A stretch of DNA of 42,749 nucleotides from Flavonifractor sp. An306 (GCF_002159455.1 NZ_NFIQ01000033.1:1-42749), one strand, 5' to 3'; counted from the stretch's first letter, positions 17,991-27,157 are shown. Numbers and translations: made by a program. The notes: generated from the letters alone by a model not told the origin.

Positions 17991-20369
17991 TTATCGGTGT
18001 GCCTTCCAGTCGGGGTCGGTTTCGAAGCTGTAGGCGGTGGCCCGCTCCAGCTGGTAGACCACCTCGCTATAGTAGCGGGCGGGGACCTCCCCCAGGGCGA
18101 AGCTGTGTTCCTCTTCGTCATCGCCGCAGCAGTCGTCCTGCTCGGTGGTATCCAGCCGGTAAAATACCGCGTCATATACCGTGACGGTGTTATAGCGGTC
18201 GTCTCCCACCATACCGCCGGAGAAGTTCAGCTCCACCCCCAGGCCCAGGGTGGGGTCCTCCCGGTAAAAGGTGTCGTAGTACCCGCCGTCCACGCTGCCC
18301 CGGTACCAGCCCAGGCTTTTCAATTTGCTCAAAAGGGTCAGATTGTTGAGCCTTTTTCCGCCAAAGCGCTCCAGGCTGTGGTTTTGCTCCGTACCAGGCT
18401 CCGGGCAAAAGACCGGGCGGTCCAGCTGCTGGATACTCTGGGTGATCTCGTAGTCCTTCAGCTGCTGTTTCCAGCCCTCCAGGGTCTCCTGGTCCAGCTC
18501 CACCGGATGGGCCAGGCCGATGCGGGCGCCCTCAGGCAGCTGGTACTCCTCCTCATCCACGGTGTTGAGGGAGCCGTCCTCCATGTAGCGGAAGGTGGTC
18601 TGGAGCCGGCCCTCCTGATACACGCCCCAGATCAGGCTCATGGCGAACTGGTGCATGATGGGGTTGTGGACAAACAGGGCCCGCCAGCTGTCGCCCGTCC
18701 AGCAGCGCAGCACCGAGAATGCCTCCTCCAGCCGGGCCTTCTGGGCGGCGGCGGTGGTGCGGATCTGCTTCTTCATGGCCTTGAAGTCGCTGTGGGCGGC
18801 GGTGGCCTTGGCCGGGTCGTCGGTCTTGCCGGGGACGGGCAGGGTTTTGAAGGTCTTGCCGCTGTCGCTGGTGATCTCCAGCTCCAGGGTGGGGGTCAGC
18901 CGCACGGTAAAGCTGCGGGGGCCGTAGTCAAAGACCCGCTTGCCGTCGGCGGAGAAGCCCAGGGTGGGCACCATCCGGTCGGCCAGCTCCTCCAGGGTGA
19001 TGCCCAGCTCCTGAGCGGCGTTCTCCAGGGCGGCGGCCGCCGCGGCCTTCACCTGGCGGAACTTGAACTTGCGGGCGATACCGTCCACCGCCAGCAGGGC
19101 GGTGGGATCGCCGCTGAGGGCCAGGGCGGTCACCGCGTCGCAGGCGATGGCCCCCCGGGCGTTCTGAGGCCATTCGTCGATGGCGTGGGTCAGCTTGGGG
19201 ATCATGGCCGGGCCGCCGTATACCGCCGCGAAGGGGAGCACCCACTTGGTCTTGTTTTGGGCTCCGGCGGCCATCCAGCGCTCATATACCTCATAGGCCA
19301 GGGCGGCCAGGTCTTTCTGGTCGATCCCCTGGGCCAGCTGGGCGGCGGTCTCGCTGCGGCCGATCCGGCCCAGCTCGCAGTAGGACATCAGCAGGGCGTC
19401 CCGGCGGTCCTCACTTGCCGTGCCGCCCGCTGTCAGGTGGAGGGTGGGCAGAGGGTGGTCCAGCAGCCACTGGAGCTTCCGCCTTTTTCCGCCCTTCAGG
19501 ATCCGGTCGGCCAGCTCGTCCAGGTTGGCGGGAGCCTCTTCACCAGCGGGCGCGGCCCCCTGATTCAGGGCGGCCCGGATGGCGTCGGCCACCTTGGCGC
19601 TCTTTTCCACCGCCAGGGCCGCCTCAAGCTCCGGACGGAGGGTATTTCCCAGCCTGGCCGCCACCTCCGCCGCCAGCAGCCGCTGGGCGGTTTTCTTGCC
19701 CTTGAGCAGGGCGGCGTAGTCGCCGGCCCAGTCGGGGTGCCCCGCCAGAAGGGTCACCAGCAGATCATGGATCTGCTTGGAGGAATCGCCCGCGCAGGCC
19801 AGAATCCCCGCCTTGGCCTGCTCCCCCGCCTGGCCGGGCAGGGCGGTGAAGCCGTCCAGAATGGAGAGGGCGATCTGCCGGCCAAAGGACCGGGACTCCA
19901 GGGCCGCGGTACACAGCTCCTTCAGATAACGGGGGCGGTTTACTGCCTGATAGGCGGCGTTCTGGACGCCCTGGCAGTCGGGGTGGGGATAAAAGCTGTC
20001 GTACAGCCCCGCCAGCACGTCCAGCACGGTGGGTAAGGGAAGATCCGTCTCCAGCAGGGCCTGCGTAATGCCGGAAAAGTCCAGGCCCTCGTATACCATC
20101 TTGTACATCCACCGGCCGCGGAACCCCAGGGCCATGGCCGCGGCGCAGCGGCAGAGGAATGCGTCCCAGCCGAAGTGCTGGCGGTAGACGGCCATCTGCT
20201 CCGCGGCGTAGATGGGGTAGACATAGCGGGCCACGGTGACGGGGGCCAGCTGGGCGGCGCTGTCTTTGAGGCTTCCGGTGTCGGTGAGATAGGCCTGCAG
20301 CTCAGCCGCTCCCGTGTAAGCCTCCCGCACCAAGTCGTGAATGATCTGGTTTTTCAGCTCCTCTTTCAT
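17991..20369 (-). CDS. DUF4132 domain protein, copy A
   Basis: 792-residue soluble protein and tandem paralogue of the next gene. The N-terminus (KNQIIHDLVREAYTGAAELQ) resembles that of copy B, then differs strongly up to about residue 180. From there to the C-terminus the two are nearly collinear, including the DUF4132 core (SWRALFVHNPIMHQFAM, YMEDGSLNT, DYEITQSIQQLDRPVF). The C-terminal ends differ again, with an acidic DDCCGDDEEE stretch here. The ATG at 20369 is chosen because it overlaps the preceding stop as ATGA and has GGGAGG seven bases upstream; an earlier in-frame start at 20393 lies inside the neighbouring gene. Confidence 0.82.
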   Translation of the reverse strand: MKEELKNQIIHDLVREAYTGAAELQAYLTDTGSLKDSAAQLAPVTVARYVYPIYAAEQMAVYRQHFGWDAFLCRCAAAMALGFRGRWMYKMVYEGLDFSGITQALLETDLPLPTVLDVLAGLYDSFYPHPDCQGVQNAAYQAVNRPRYLKELCTAALESRSFGRQIALSILDGFTALPGQAGEQAKAGILACAGDSSKQIHDLLVTLLAGHPDWAGDYAALLKGKKTAQRLLAAEVAARLGNTLRPELEAALAVEKSAKVADAIRAALNQGAAPAGEEAPANLDELADRILKGGKRRKLQWLLDHPLPTLHLTAGGTASEDRRDALLMSYCELGRIGRSETAAQLAQGIDQKDLAALAYEVYERWMAAGAQNKTKWVLPFAAVYGGPAMIPKLTHAIDEWPQNARGAIACDAVTALALSGDPTALLAVDGIARKFKFRQVKAAAAAALENAAQELGITLEELADRMVPTLGFSADGKRVFDYGPRSFTVRLTPTLELEITSDSGKTFKTLPVPGKTDDPAKATAAHSDFKAMKKQIRTTAAAQKARLEEAFSVLRCWTGDSWRALFVHNPIMHQFAMSLIWGVYQEGRLQTTFRYMEDGSLNTVDEEEYQLPEGARIGLAHPVELDQETLEGWKQQLKDYEITQSIQQLDRPVFCPEPGTEQNHSLERFGGKRLNNLTLLSKLKSLGWYRGSVDGGYYDTFYREDPTLGLGVELNFSGGMVGDDRYNTVTVYDAVFYRLDTTEQDDCCGDDEEEHSFALGEVPARYYSEVVYQLERATAYSFETDPDWKAHR

Positions 20370-20698
20370 GGGTAACCTCCCTCTGTTTCGCAATCAAATG
20401 CCTGCCAGCGCAGGGTGATGGACTCCTCCTGCAGCTTCTCCCGGCACAGCTCCAGGTAGCGGGCGGTGCGGCAGAGGAGCGCCGCCAGAGGCAGGTCGTC
20501 CTTTTCCATGGTGTGGGCCCGGGCGGCCAGAGCCTCCTCCGCCTGGGTCAGCAGGGAGGCGCCGGTGTGGAGGCCCAGCTCCTCGCATCGGGCGGCCAGG
20601 GCGTGGAGCCGGGGCGCGGCGGCCGGGCCGCCGGTGTCCAGCCCGGATTGCAGCAGCTCGGTGAGGGCCAGCTGGACCTCCTGTATCAGTTCTGTCAT
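20366..20698 (-). CDS. Small helical protein of unknown function (110 residues)
   Basis: I do not recognise this family. The 110 residues look entirely alpha-helical and amphipathic (VQLALTELLQSGL, LAARCEELGLHTGASL, LAALLCRTARYLELCREKL), like a small helical-bundle adaptor. It overlaps the SWIM gene stop by four bases and its own stop overlaps the DUF4132 copy A start (ATGA). This coupling on both sides is good evidence that it is a real gene whose product works with its neighbours. It has no membrane segment or metal motif. Confidence 0.72.
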   Translation of the reverse strand: MTELIQEVQLALTELLQSGLDTGGPAAAPRLHALAARCEELGLHTGASLLTQAEEALAARAHTMEKDDLPLAALLCRTARYLELCREKLQEESITLRWQAFDCETEGGYP

Positions 20699-22347
20699 GG
20701 CGTCTCCTCCCAGTGGGTGAATGCTTCGATGGGGGAGAGCTTGAGCCTGTCCCCCTCCCGGTAGAGGATACCGAAAAATACCGGGCGGAGGAAGGGACGG
20801 CCCTGGAGCTGTTGGACCAGCGCCTCCATCCGCTCCATCAGCTTGGTGGCCTCCTGCTTGTAGCTCACCTCCAGCCAGATGTCCCGGCCCGCCCCGTCCA
20901 GCAGCCGCAGGGAGAACACCTGGCGCACCTGGTCGTATTCCTGCGCTTCACAACGGCTGGGCTGGAGAACGGCCAGCCGCTCCGCCTCCGGGGCGTGGGG
21001 GATGCTCCGCTCCGCCAGCAGACGGGAGAAGTCGGTGTAGACCTCCTCCCAGGGAAAGGCCTGGCCCGGCTCCCGGTGGCCCAGCAGCACCCCGCTGCAC
21101 TGCTCGGTGGAGGACAGGCCGCCGGAGCGGGTGGCCTTGGCCCCCGTCAGCTCCAGGGCGCAGCCCTTGGCCTGCCGCAGGGTGCAGGGCAGCCCCCAGG
21201 GGGCGGCGTCCCCTCTCCGGCGGGCCGCCCCCTCGTAAAAGGTGGGGCGGAGGTCGGAGAAGGTGTAAAACCGGCGGGCCGACCCCTCCCAGAAATAATA
21301 GATGGTACCCGCATAGCCGCTCCGCCCGGAAAAGGCCCGCAGGCCCAGAAGGTACAGCTCCAGCCGCCCCACCGGCAGATAGTCCTCCCGAAAGACGCCG
21401 GCCAGCCGGGCGGCGGTCTTTTCGTCGGCGGTCTCCAGGGCCTGGGCCAGCCGGAACGCCCTGGAGAGCCGGGCCAGCAGGGCGTCGTCCCGGTAGGCGG
21501 CCGAGCGGGCGAAATAGGCGACGTACTCCTCGTGGAGGGACCGGAGGGCCCGCTCCAGCTCAGGCAGCCGGGCCGTGTGGCACAGGGCCGCCATCCGCTC
21601 CGTGGTCTCCTGCACGGAGGGGGAGAGCCGGCTCAGGCCGGTGACCATGTGGGCGGTCAGGGTCTCCTGCACCGCCCGGCATACCCCCCGCAGCCGCTCC
21701 AGATCCAGCGCCTCCTCCGGCGGGGCGGCGGCATCCAGGGCCTCCGGGGTGGTCAGTCCCTGGGCCAGCTGCCAGTAGAGCAGGGCCTCCGCCTTGTGGA
21801 GGCAGAAGGTCTTGCTGTGGCAGGTACAGGTGCTGTGCTCCAGAGGTTCCAGAAGGCGCACCGTGGCGGGCAGCCAGGGCATCTCCGCCGTGACCACCGA
21901 GGTCTCCTCCAGAACAGGCCCGGTCCCGCTCCTGTGGCGGAACAGAATAGCGGACAGCCGCTTGGTCCCCAGCTGTTTGGCCAGCTTTTCGGTGGGGTAG
22001 GCCCGCAGCTGGGCAAAGTCCGGCTTTTGGGGCGGCTCCGCCTCCGCGGGGGCTTCCTCCGCCGGGGCGGCCAGCTGTCCCTGCAGCCACAGCATGGCGG
22101 TGATCCGGTGGCGGCAGATGCCGCTGCTGGGGCAGGAGCAGCGGCTCTCCCCCAGGGGGGCTTTGATGAGGCAGAGGGCGTCCCCCACCCGGATCTCCAC
22201 GCCGTCCTCTGTTTCCTGAACCTCCGGGCTGTCCAGGGCCGCCAGGTCTTTTTTCGCCCGGTTTACCGTGCCCTTGTTGCACAGCCCGATCAGATAGTTT
22301 TCATCGGCCGCGGCCAGCGCGGCGGCCAATGGCTCCGGCAGATGCAC
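20695..22347 (-). CDS. SWIM zinc-finger protein with two SWIM motifs
   Basis: 550-residue protein, probably soluble. Two SWIM-type zinc sites are visible: C70-x-C72-x5-C78-x-H80 (CSCPSSGICRH) and C174-x-C176-x5-C182-x-H184 (CTCHSKTFCLH). SWIM motifs bind DNA or protein partners in other families. The remaining 350 residues are helical followed by mixed alpha/beta and match no domain I can name. The start is a GTG with GGGGGCG upstream, 16 bases after the VWA gene. SWIM proteins are regular companions of MoxR/VWA/DUF5682 genes, to my knowledge without an assigned function. Confidence 0.83.
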   Translation of the reverse strand: MHLPEPLAAALAAADENYLIGLCNKGTVNRAKKDLAALDSPEVQETEDGVEIRVGDALCLIKAPLGESRCSCPSSGICRHRITAMLWLQGQLAAPAEEAPAEAEPPQKPDFAQLRAYPTEKLAKQLGTKRLSAILFRHRSGTGPVLEETSVVTAEMPWLPATVRLLEPLEHSTCTCHSKTFCLHKAEALLYWQLAQGLTTPEALDAAAPPEEALDLERLRGVCRAVQETLTAHMVTGLSRLSPSVQETTERMAALCHTARLPELERALRSLHEEYVAYFARSAAYRDDALLARLSRAFRLAQALETADEKTAARLAGVFREDYLPVGRLELYLLGLRAFSGRSGYAGTIYYFWEGSARRFYTFSDLRPTFYEGAARRRGDAAPWGLPCTLRQAKGCALELTGAKATRSGGLSSTEQCSGVLLGHREPGQAFPWEEVYTDFSRLLAERSIPHAPEAERLAVLQPSRCEAQEYDQVRQVFSLRLLDGAGRDIWLEVSYKQEATKLMERMEALVQQLQGRPFLRPVFFGILYREGDRLKLSPIEAFTHWEETP

Positions 22348-22363
22348 GCACCGTCGCCCCCTT

Positions 22364-23485
22364 TCACTCCCGCATCACATTTGCCATGAAATCCGCCAGT
22401 TTGGCCGGGGTCATGGCCCCCACATGGGCCCCCAGCCCGGCCAGGGCCTGGGCGGTGGCCCGGTCGTAGGCGGGGGCGGCGTTCTCGTCCAGGGCGGTCA
22501 GGGCGATGAGCTTGGCCCCGCTCTCCAGAATGTCGTGGCAGACGCCGAAGAGGTTGTGCCGGCTGTTGCCCTCGCACAGGTCGCTGACCAGCACCACCAT
22601 GGTGCGGTGGGGGGCGGTGATCAGGCTCTCGCAGTAGCGCAGGGCCCCGGCGATGTCGGTGCCGCCCCCCAGCTGAATGCTCATCAGGGCCTCCACCGGG
22701 TCGTCCACATAGCCGCTCAGGTCCACCACGGCGGTGTCGAAGATCACCAGGCGGGTGTCCAGCATGGGCAGCTTGGCAAAGATGCCCGCCATCACCGCGC
22801 TGTGGATCACGCTGGACAGCATGGACCCGCTCTCGTCCACCGCCAGGATGACCCGCCAGGGGTTGTACCGCTTGATCCGGCCGTTGAAGTACACCTGCTC
22901 CAGCATCAGCCGGCGGCTCTCCCGGTCGTAGTGGGCCAGATTTTTCCGGATGGTGCGCTGTATGTCCAGGTTGCGCAGGGAGCGCACGCTGCTCCGGCTG
23001 GTGCGGTCCAGCTTGCCCAGGGCCGAGCGGCGCACGTCGTTCTGCATCTTCTCCATCAGCTGGGCCACCACCCGGGCCACCACCCGGCGGGCGGCGTCCA
23101 GCACGGGGCCCTTCATCATGTGCTTCAGGCTCAGGACGGTCTCCAGCAGGGCCTGGTTGGGCTCCATCTTCTCCAGAATCTCCCGGTCGGTGAGCAGCTC
23201 GGTGAGCTGGTAGCGGTCCAGGGCGTGCCGCTGGAGGACCTCCGCCGTCTCCTGGGGAAAGAGCACCCGTACCTCATTGAGCCACTGGGCCACCGTCAGC
23301 TGGCTGGCCTCGTGTCCCCCCTGGGGGTCCCGCTCCCGCACGTCCTGGCCTGCCTCCCGTCCGTAGAGAAACTCCAGCGCCCGGTCCATGCGCATCAGCC
23401 GGCCGTCATTCAGGCTGAGCTGCTGCCCGGCGTTTTCGCCCAGGATCAGCCGCCAGCGGTTTAAAGCGGCGCCATCGGTCAGCAT
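22364..23485 (-). CDS. VWA domain protein (CoxE-like MoxR partner)
   Basis: 373-residue soluble protein. Residues 1-205 are helical with a basic stretch (RRSALGKLDRTSRSSVRS). The von Willebrand A domain follows (about 210-373) with an intact metal site: D217-x-S219-x-S221, T276 (GGGTD) and D302 (LVSDLCEG). VWA proteins beside MoxR ATPases usually act as metal-dependent adaptors that bring substrates to the AAA+ ring, as in chelatase- and RavA/ViaA-like pairs. The ATG overlaps the DUF5682 stop by one base (TGATG), showing translational coupling. Confidence 0.88.
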   Translation of the reverse strand: MLTDGAALNRWRLILGENAGQQLSLNDGRLMRMDRALEFLYGREAGQDVRERDPQGGHEASQLTVAQWLNEVRVLFPQETAEVLQRHALDRYQLTELLTDREILEKMEPNQALLETVLSLKHMMKGPVLDAARRVVARVVAQLMEKMQNDVRRSALGKLDRTSRSSVRSLRNLDIQRTIRKNLAHYDRESRRLMLEQVYFNGRIKRYNPWRVILAVDESGSMLSSVIHSAVMAGIFAKLPMLDTRLVIFDTAVVDLSGYVDDPVEALMSIQLGGGTDIAGALRYCESLITAPHRTMVVLVSDLCEGNSRHNLFGVCHDILESGAKLIALTALDENAAPAYDRATAQALAGLGAHVGAMTPAKLADFMANVMRE

Positions 23486-25893
23486 CAGCCCTCATCTCCT
23501 TCCTCGCCAAATGCGTCCAGCCGGGCGGCGGCCCAGGCGTCCACCTGCTCCGCCCGGGCGTATGCGGCGGCGTCCACACCCGCCCGGTGCAGGTTGATGG
23601 TTCTGGCTCCGTGGAGCTCCGCCGCCAGCCGGGCGATGCGGTCGGTCTCCATGGGCACGAAATAGCTGAAGGCCAGCCGCAGCTCGGGCAGCAGGGCGGT
23701 AAAATCCGCCTCGTCCAGGGACACCAGCAGCGCGTCGATGTGTCCCAGGAAATCCCGGTCCACCAGCAGCAGGTCCCTGGCGGTGCAGAACAGCCCCTGC
23801 AGGAAGGCGGCCGACCGGAGCATCATGTTCCGGGTGCCCCGCAGGTAGCCCTGTATGGCCCGGTCGATGGATGTTTTCCATGCCGGGTCGCTGCCGTAGA
23901 GCAGCCCCAGCACCGCCCCGTGGAGGGCGGGGTGGATGGGGTCCCGTCTCACCAGACGCCCGAAGGCCTCCGTCAGCGGCCGCCGCAGGGCGGAAAAGGC
24001 TGCCCGGCCGGTGACCTGGTAGAGCAGGATGCAGGCCTGCTGCACCCCCAGCACCCCATGGTCGTCCACCGTGTTCATGCCGGGCAGCAGCTGCAGCACC
24101 CGGGTAAAGCAGCGGCGCAGCAGGGCGGGGTAGTCGTAGCTGCCCTGCTCGCCGTACTGGGTCTGCCACTCCTCCAGGGTGCTGAGGCAGGCGCAGGCCT
24201 GGCACAGGGAGGTGAAGTCGCCGTCGGCCAGCAGCAGCCGGTCCATGGCCTCGCCCAGCTCGTCGGCCACGTCCCCTATGCCCAACAGAAAGCCATCCAG
24301 CAGCAGCTGGGCCCCCTGCTGGGCTTTGGCCGCTACGGCCATCTTCTGCCGCAGCTCGGTGGCGCAGGCCTCCTCCATGGTGGCCCCGGATACCGCATGC
24401 TCGATGAGAGCCACGTCCACTGCGGTCGTCCAGCGGTAGGTCCAGCTCTCCCGGATCAGGTTCCGGTCCCGGCCGTGCAGCAGGTCCGGACCTTTGGTCC
24501 GCCGGGCAAAGCCGCACTCCAGAAAGACGGTCTGGTGGAAAAACCGGCTGGCGGCCCGGTGCTTGCTCTGGGAGAAAATGGACAGGGTAATCTCCTGGGC
24601 GGAGGCGGCGTTGCGCAGCAGCCGGAAGCTGGCGCATTTTTTGTCAAAGTCGGTGGCCAGCGGGGGAATCAGCGCCCCGTCGCACAGCTGGCCCACGGCC
24701 TGCCCGGTGGTCAGCTCTCCCAGCACCCGCAGGGGCCCCACCCCGGATAGGCTGGCCTCCCCCTTGACAAAGCTGCTCAGAACCGCGTCCCGCAGCTCGT
24801 AGAGGCCGGGCTCCGGCTTCTCCCGCAGCTGGGCCAGCAGCTGAGCCTGCTGGAAGGCGCAGGTCTCGTCAAAGGCGGAGATGGTGTCCCCGTCCCGCCG
24901 CAGCCTGCGGCCAGTCCGGACCAGGTAGTCCAGCACCACGTCGCTCCAGGCCCGCTCAGGCTGGTCGCCGTGGAGGGCCTGCCACACCTGGGCGTAGAAG
25001 CCGGGGGCGGGCATACCGCTGGCGTAGCCGGAGAGGGCGTCGGCCGCCGGCATGGTGTACCGCATGGGGTAGACCGGCTGGGCTCCGGCGGGCAGGGTCC
25101 GGTCCGGAAGGTGGCTGGGGTCGGGGTGGAGCAGGCCCCAGATGTGAAAGCCGCCCGCCACCACCAGCACCCGCCGGTACTGCCCGGCGGCCTCCTGGAT
25201 CCGGCGGGCCATGTGGGCCTCCCGGGCCAGGCAGCCGTCCTCCCGCAGCTCCACCTCCGGGGTGTTCTGCCTTGACAGAAGGCAGTAGGTATTCATCTGC
25301 CGGACAAAGGCCTCGTCGCTGAGACTCAGGCCCGCCGTCTCAAAGTATTTCTCCCAGAATTCCTCAAAGCTCCGCAGGCCCGCCTTTTCGCACAGCCGCT
25401 GCTGGAACCGGTTGGAGGCCAGATAGCGGTCGCTGGCGTAGTTCTGCTTTTCCGCCTCGGTGCGCAGGCCCCGGGCGGCCTGGGTGGCCAGCAGGATCTC
25501 GGCGTAGCCCAGGTCGATGAACCGGCCGGGGATGCCCCGCTCCGCCGCCGCCCGCAGGGCCACCAGCTCGGGGGAGTGGTCCAGAAAGGGGTAGTAGCAG
25601 CAGAACTGCTCCGGCTCCCCGTCGCCTTCGGACAGCAGCCGCCCCTCGTCCCGGTAGGCGTAGTAGAGGGCCACCGGGGCCCGGGTGTCCGGGTGAGTGA
25701 GCACCGGGAGCAGGTCGTTGGCGTTTTCCGGCCCCTCCACCAGGATACACTGGGGATCGTAGCGGGCGATCACCTGCTCCAGGTGGCGGGCGCAGACGGG
25801 GCTGTGGTGGCGCACCGGGTAGTAGAGCACCGGCGCATCCAGGGAAAAGAGAATTACTTCAGCTGTCCTCTCGCCTGATAGTAGCGCGTCCAT
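23485..25893 (-). CDS. DUF5682 family protein
   Basis: 802-residue soluble protein of unknown function. The family signature is at the N-terminus: YYPVRHHSPVCARHL (about 25-39) followed by CILVEGPENANDL (about 49-61), a strand-loop pattern suggesting a hydrolase-like or nucleotide-binding fold. A histidine-containing VVAGGFHIWGLL segment lies near residue 245. The C-terminal 500 residues are long and helical. The ATG at 25893 is chosen because GGGAGGGCGG lies just upstream and the next in-frame start is 117 bases deeper inside the MoxR gene. It overlaps the end of the MoxR gene by 40 bases. Members of this family are usually found with MoxR, VWA and SWIM genes. Confidence 0.83.
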   Translation of the reverse strand: MDALLSGERTAEVILFSLDAPVLYYPVRHHSPVCARHLEQVIARYDPQCILVEGPENANDLLPVLTHPDTRAPVALYYAYRDEGRLLSEGDGEPEQFCCYYPFLDHSPELVALRAAAERGIPGRFIDLGYAEILLATQAARGLRTEAEKQNYASDRYLASNRFQQRLCEKAGLRSFEEFWEKYFETAGLSLSDEAFVRQMNTYCLLSRQNTPEVELREDGCLAREAHMARRIQEAAGQYRRVLVVAGGFHIWGLLHPDPSHLPDRTLPAGAQPVYPMRYTMPAADALSGYASGMPAPGFYAQVWQALHGDQPERAWSDVVLDYLVRTGRRLRRDGDTISAFDETCAFQQAQLLAQLREKPEPGLYELRDAVLSSFVKGEASLSGVGPLRVLGELTTGQAVGQLCDGALIPPLATDFDKKCASFRLLRNAASAQEITLSIFSQSKHRAASRFFHQTVFLECGFARRTKGPDLLHGRDRNLIRESWTYRWTTAVDVALIEHAVSGATMEEACATELRQKMAVAAKAQQGAQLLLDGFLLGIGDVADELGEAMDRLLLADGDFTSLCQACACLSTLEEWQTQYGEQGSYDYPALLRRCFTRVLQLLPGMNTVDDHGVLGVQQACILLYQVTGRAAFSALRRPLTEAFGRLVRRDPIHPALHGAVLGLLYGSDPAWKTSIDRAIQGYLRGTRNMMLRSAAFLQGLFCTARDLLLVDRDFLGHIDALLVSLDEADFTALLPELRLAFSYFVPMETDRIARLAAELHGARTINLHRAGVDAAAYARAEQVDAWAAARLDAFGEEGDEG

Positions 25894-26969
25894 GCCCCGC
25901 CCTCCCGTCGTGCTTTCTCCCGTACCACGGTGGAAAAATAGCTGGCCAGCTTGTCCATGTCCTCCTGGGACTCCTTGGCCACCGCGCCCACCAGATTTTC
26001 CACCAGGCACCCCTCGTCCATGCGGCCGTCGCCGTAGTACCAGGCGGTCATCATGGTCTGGTAGTAGACCGAGATGGCCTCGGCGGTGCTCATGACCGCG
26101 GCGGGCTTTTCCAGCCGCTGCCCCTCGGCGGAGACCCCCTCCCGCAGCTCGTGGTAGGTGGTGGCCAGCAGCTCGGCGGCCTCCTGGTCCAGGGGCTGGG
26201 TGATCCCGGCGGCGTCGGCCAGGGCCCCCACCTCGTTGAGGATGATATGCTTCTCCAGGGCCACGTCCCGCACGGGCTGGACGGTCTCAAAGTTGAACCG
26301 GCGCTTGAGGGCGCTGGACATCTCGTTGACCCCCTTGTCCCGGGTGTTGGCGGTGCCGATGACGTTGAAGCCGGGCCGGGCGAAGAGCAGTCCCTCGTCC
26401 CCCAGCTCGGGGATGTTCAGCACCTTGTCGCTGAGCACGCTGATGAGGCTGTCCTGCACCTCGGCAGGGGTGCGGGTGAGCTCCTCGAACCGGGTCAGAA
26501 TCCCCTTCTCCATGCCCACGTAGAGGGGGGAAGGGACCAGGGCTTGACGGCTGGGGCCGTTGGCCAGCAGCAGGGCGTAGTTCCAGGAGTACTTGATCAT
26601 GTCCTCGGTGGTGCCGGCGGTGCCCTGGACCGTGTTGGTGCTGCAGCCGCTGATGGCGGCGGACAGCAGCTCGGACAGCATGGTCTTGGCGGTGCCCGGC
26701 TCGCCCACCAGCATCAGTCCCCGGTTGCCCGCCAGGGTGATGATGCACCGCTCCACCAGCGCGTCGTTGCCCAGATATTTTTTGCGGATGGTGACGGTCT
26801 GTCCGCCGCAGCGGACCGGCGTGCGGGAGCCCAGAATGAACAGCCGCACCGCCTTGGGGGAGAGCAGCCAGTTCTGGGGCTTACGGTTTTCCTGGTCCCA
26901 GAGCCGCAGCGCCTCCAGCTCCTCCTGGTAGCGCTGTTCCGCCTGGGGTCGAAGGACGGCGTTTTCCAT
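25854..26969 (-). CDS. MoxR-type AAA+ ATPase (first gene of the operon)
   Basis: 371-residue AAA+ ATPase, expected to form a hexameric ring that remodels or loads a cofactor on target proteins together with a VWA partner. Walker A is GEPGTAKT (89-96). The Walker B position reads TRFEELTR, with Glu in place of the usual Asp. Sensor 1 is VIGTANTRD and the arginine-finger region is SSALKRRF. A helical lid follows, ending near TRYYQARGQLK. GAGGTG lies seven bases before the ATG. A near-consensus promoter is about 40 bp upstream, so this gene leads an operon of seven genes. Confidence 0.9.
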   Translation of the reverse strand: MENAVLRPQAEQRYQEELEALRLWDQENRKPQNWLLSPKAVRLFILGSRTPVRCGGQTVTIRKKYLGNDALVERCIITLAGNRGLMLVGEPGTAKTMLSELLSAAISGCSTNTVQGTAGTTEDMIKYSWNYALLLANGPSRQALVPSPLYVGMEKGILTRFEELTRTPAEVQDSLISVLSDKVLNIPELGDEGLLFARPGFNVIGTANTRDKGVNEMSSALKRRFNFETVQPVRDVALEKHIILNEVGALADAAGITQPLDQEAAELLATTYHELREGVSAEGQRLEKPAAVMSTAEAISVYYQTMMTAWYYGDGRMDEGCLVENLVGAVAKESQEDMDKLASYFSTVVREKARREGGAWTRYYQARGQLK

Positions 26970-27011
26970 GGTGTATCACCTCGTTGAAGGGTATTAGTCT
27001 GATTTAGATTT

Positions 27012-27040
27012 ATTGTACGTCACATTGAAAAAAATGACAA
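27012..27040 (-). promoter_or_regulatory. Promoter of the MoxR-DUF5682-VWA-SWIM-DUF4132 operon
   Basis: TTGTCA (27040-27035), a 17-bp spacer that starts with seven T, and TACAAT (27017-27012) on the minus strand, 42 bp before the ATG. Confidence 0.78.
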
Positions 27041-27128
27041 GCCAGTGGACAAAATCCATGGTCAAAAAGGCGGCTTTGGGCGAAAGCGCCGCTTTGGACA
27101 CGAATTTGGAATGTGGAATACCCAAAAA

Positions 27129-27157
27129 TTGAAAGCCCTGCCCCGTTATGCTATAAT
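27129..27157 (+). promoter_or_regulatory. Promoter of the hscC operon
   Basis: TTGAAA (27129-27134), a 17-bp spacer and TATAAT (27152-27157), with TG at 27149-27150 giving an extended -10. There is no CIRCE element, so HrcA control is not indicated. Confidence 0.82.

Noticed and set aside
15684-20036. Two long plus-strand open frames opposite the DUF4132 genes
   Set aside because: Gly/Gln/Val/Leu-rich products that mirror the duplicated genes; their similarity to each other simply reflects the duplication on the other strand.
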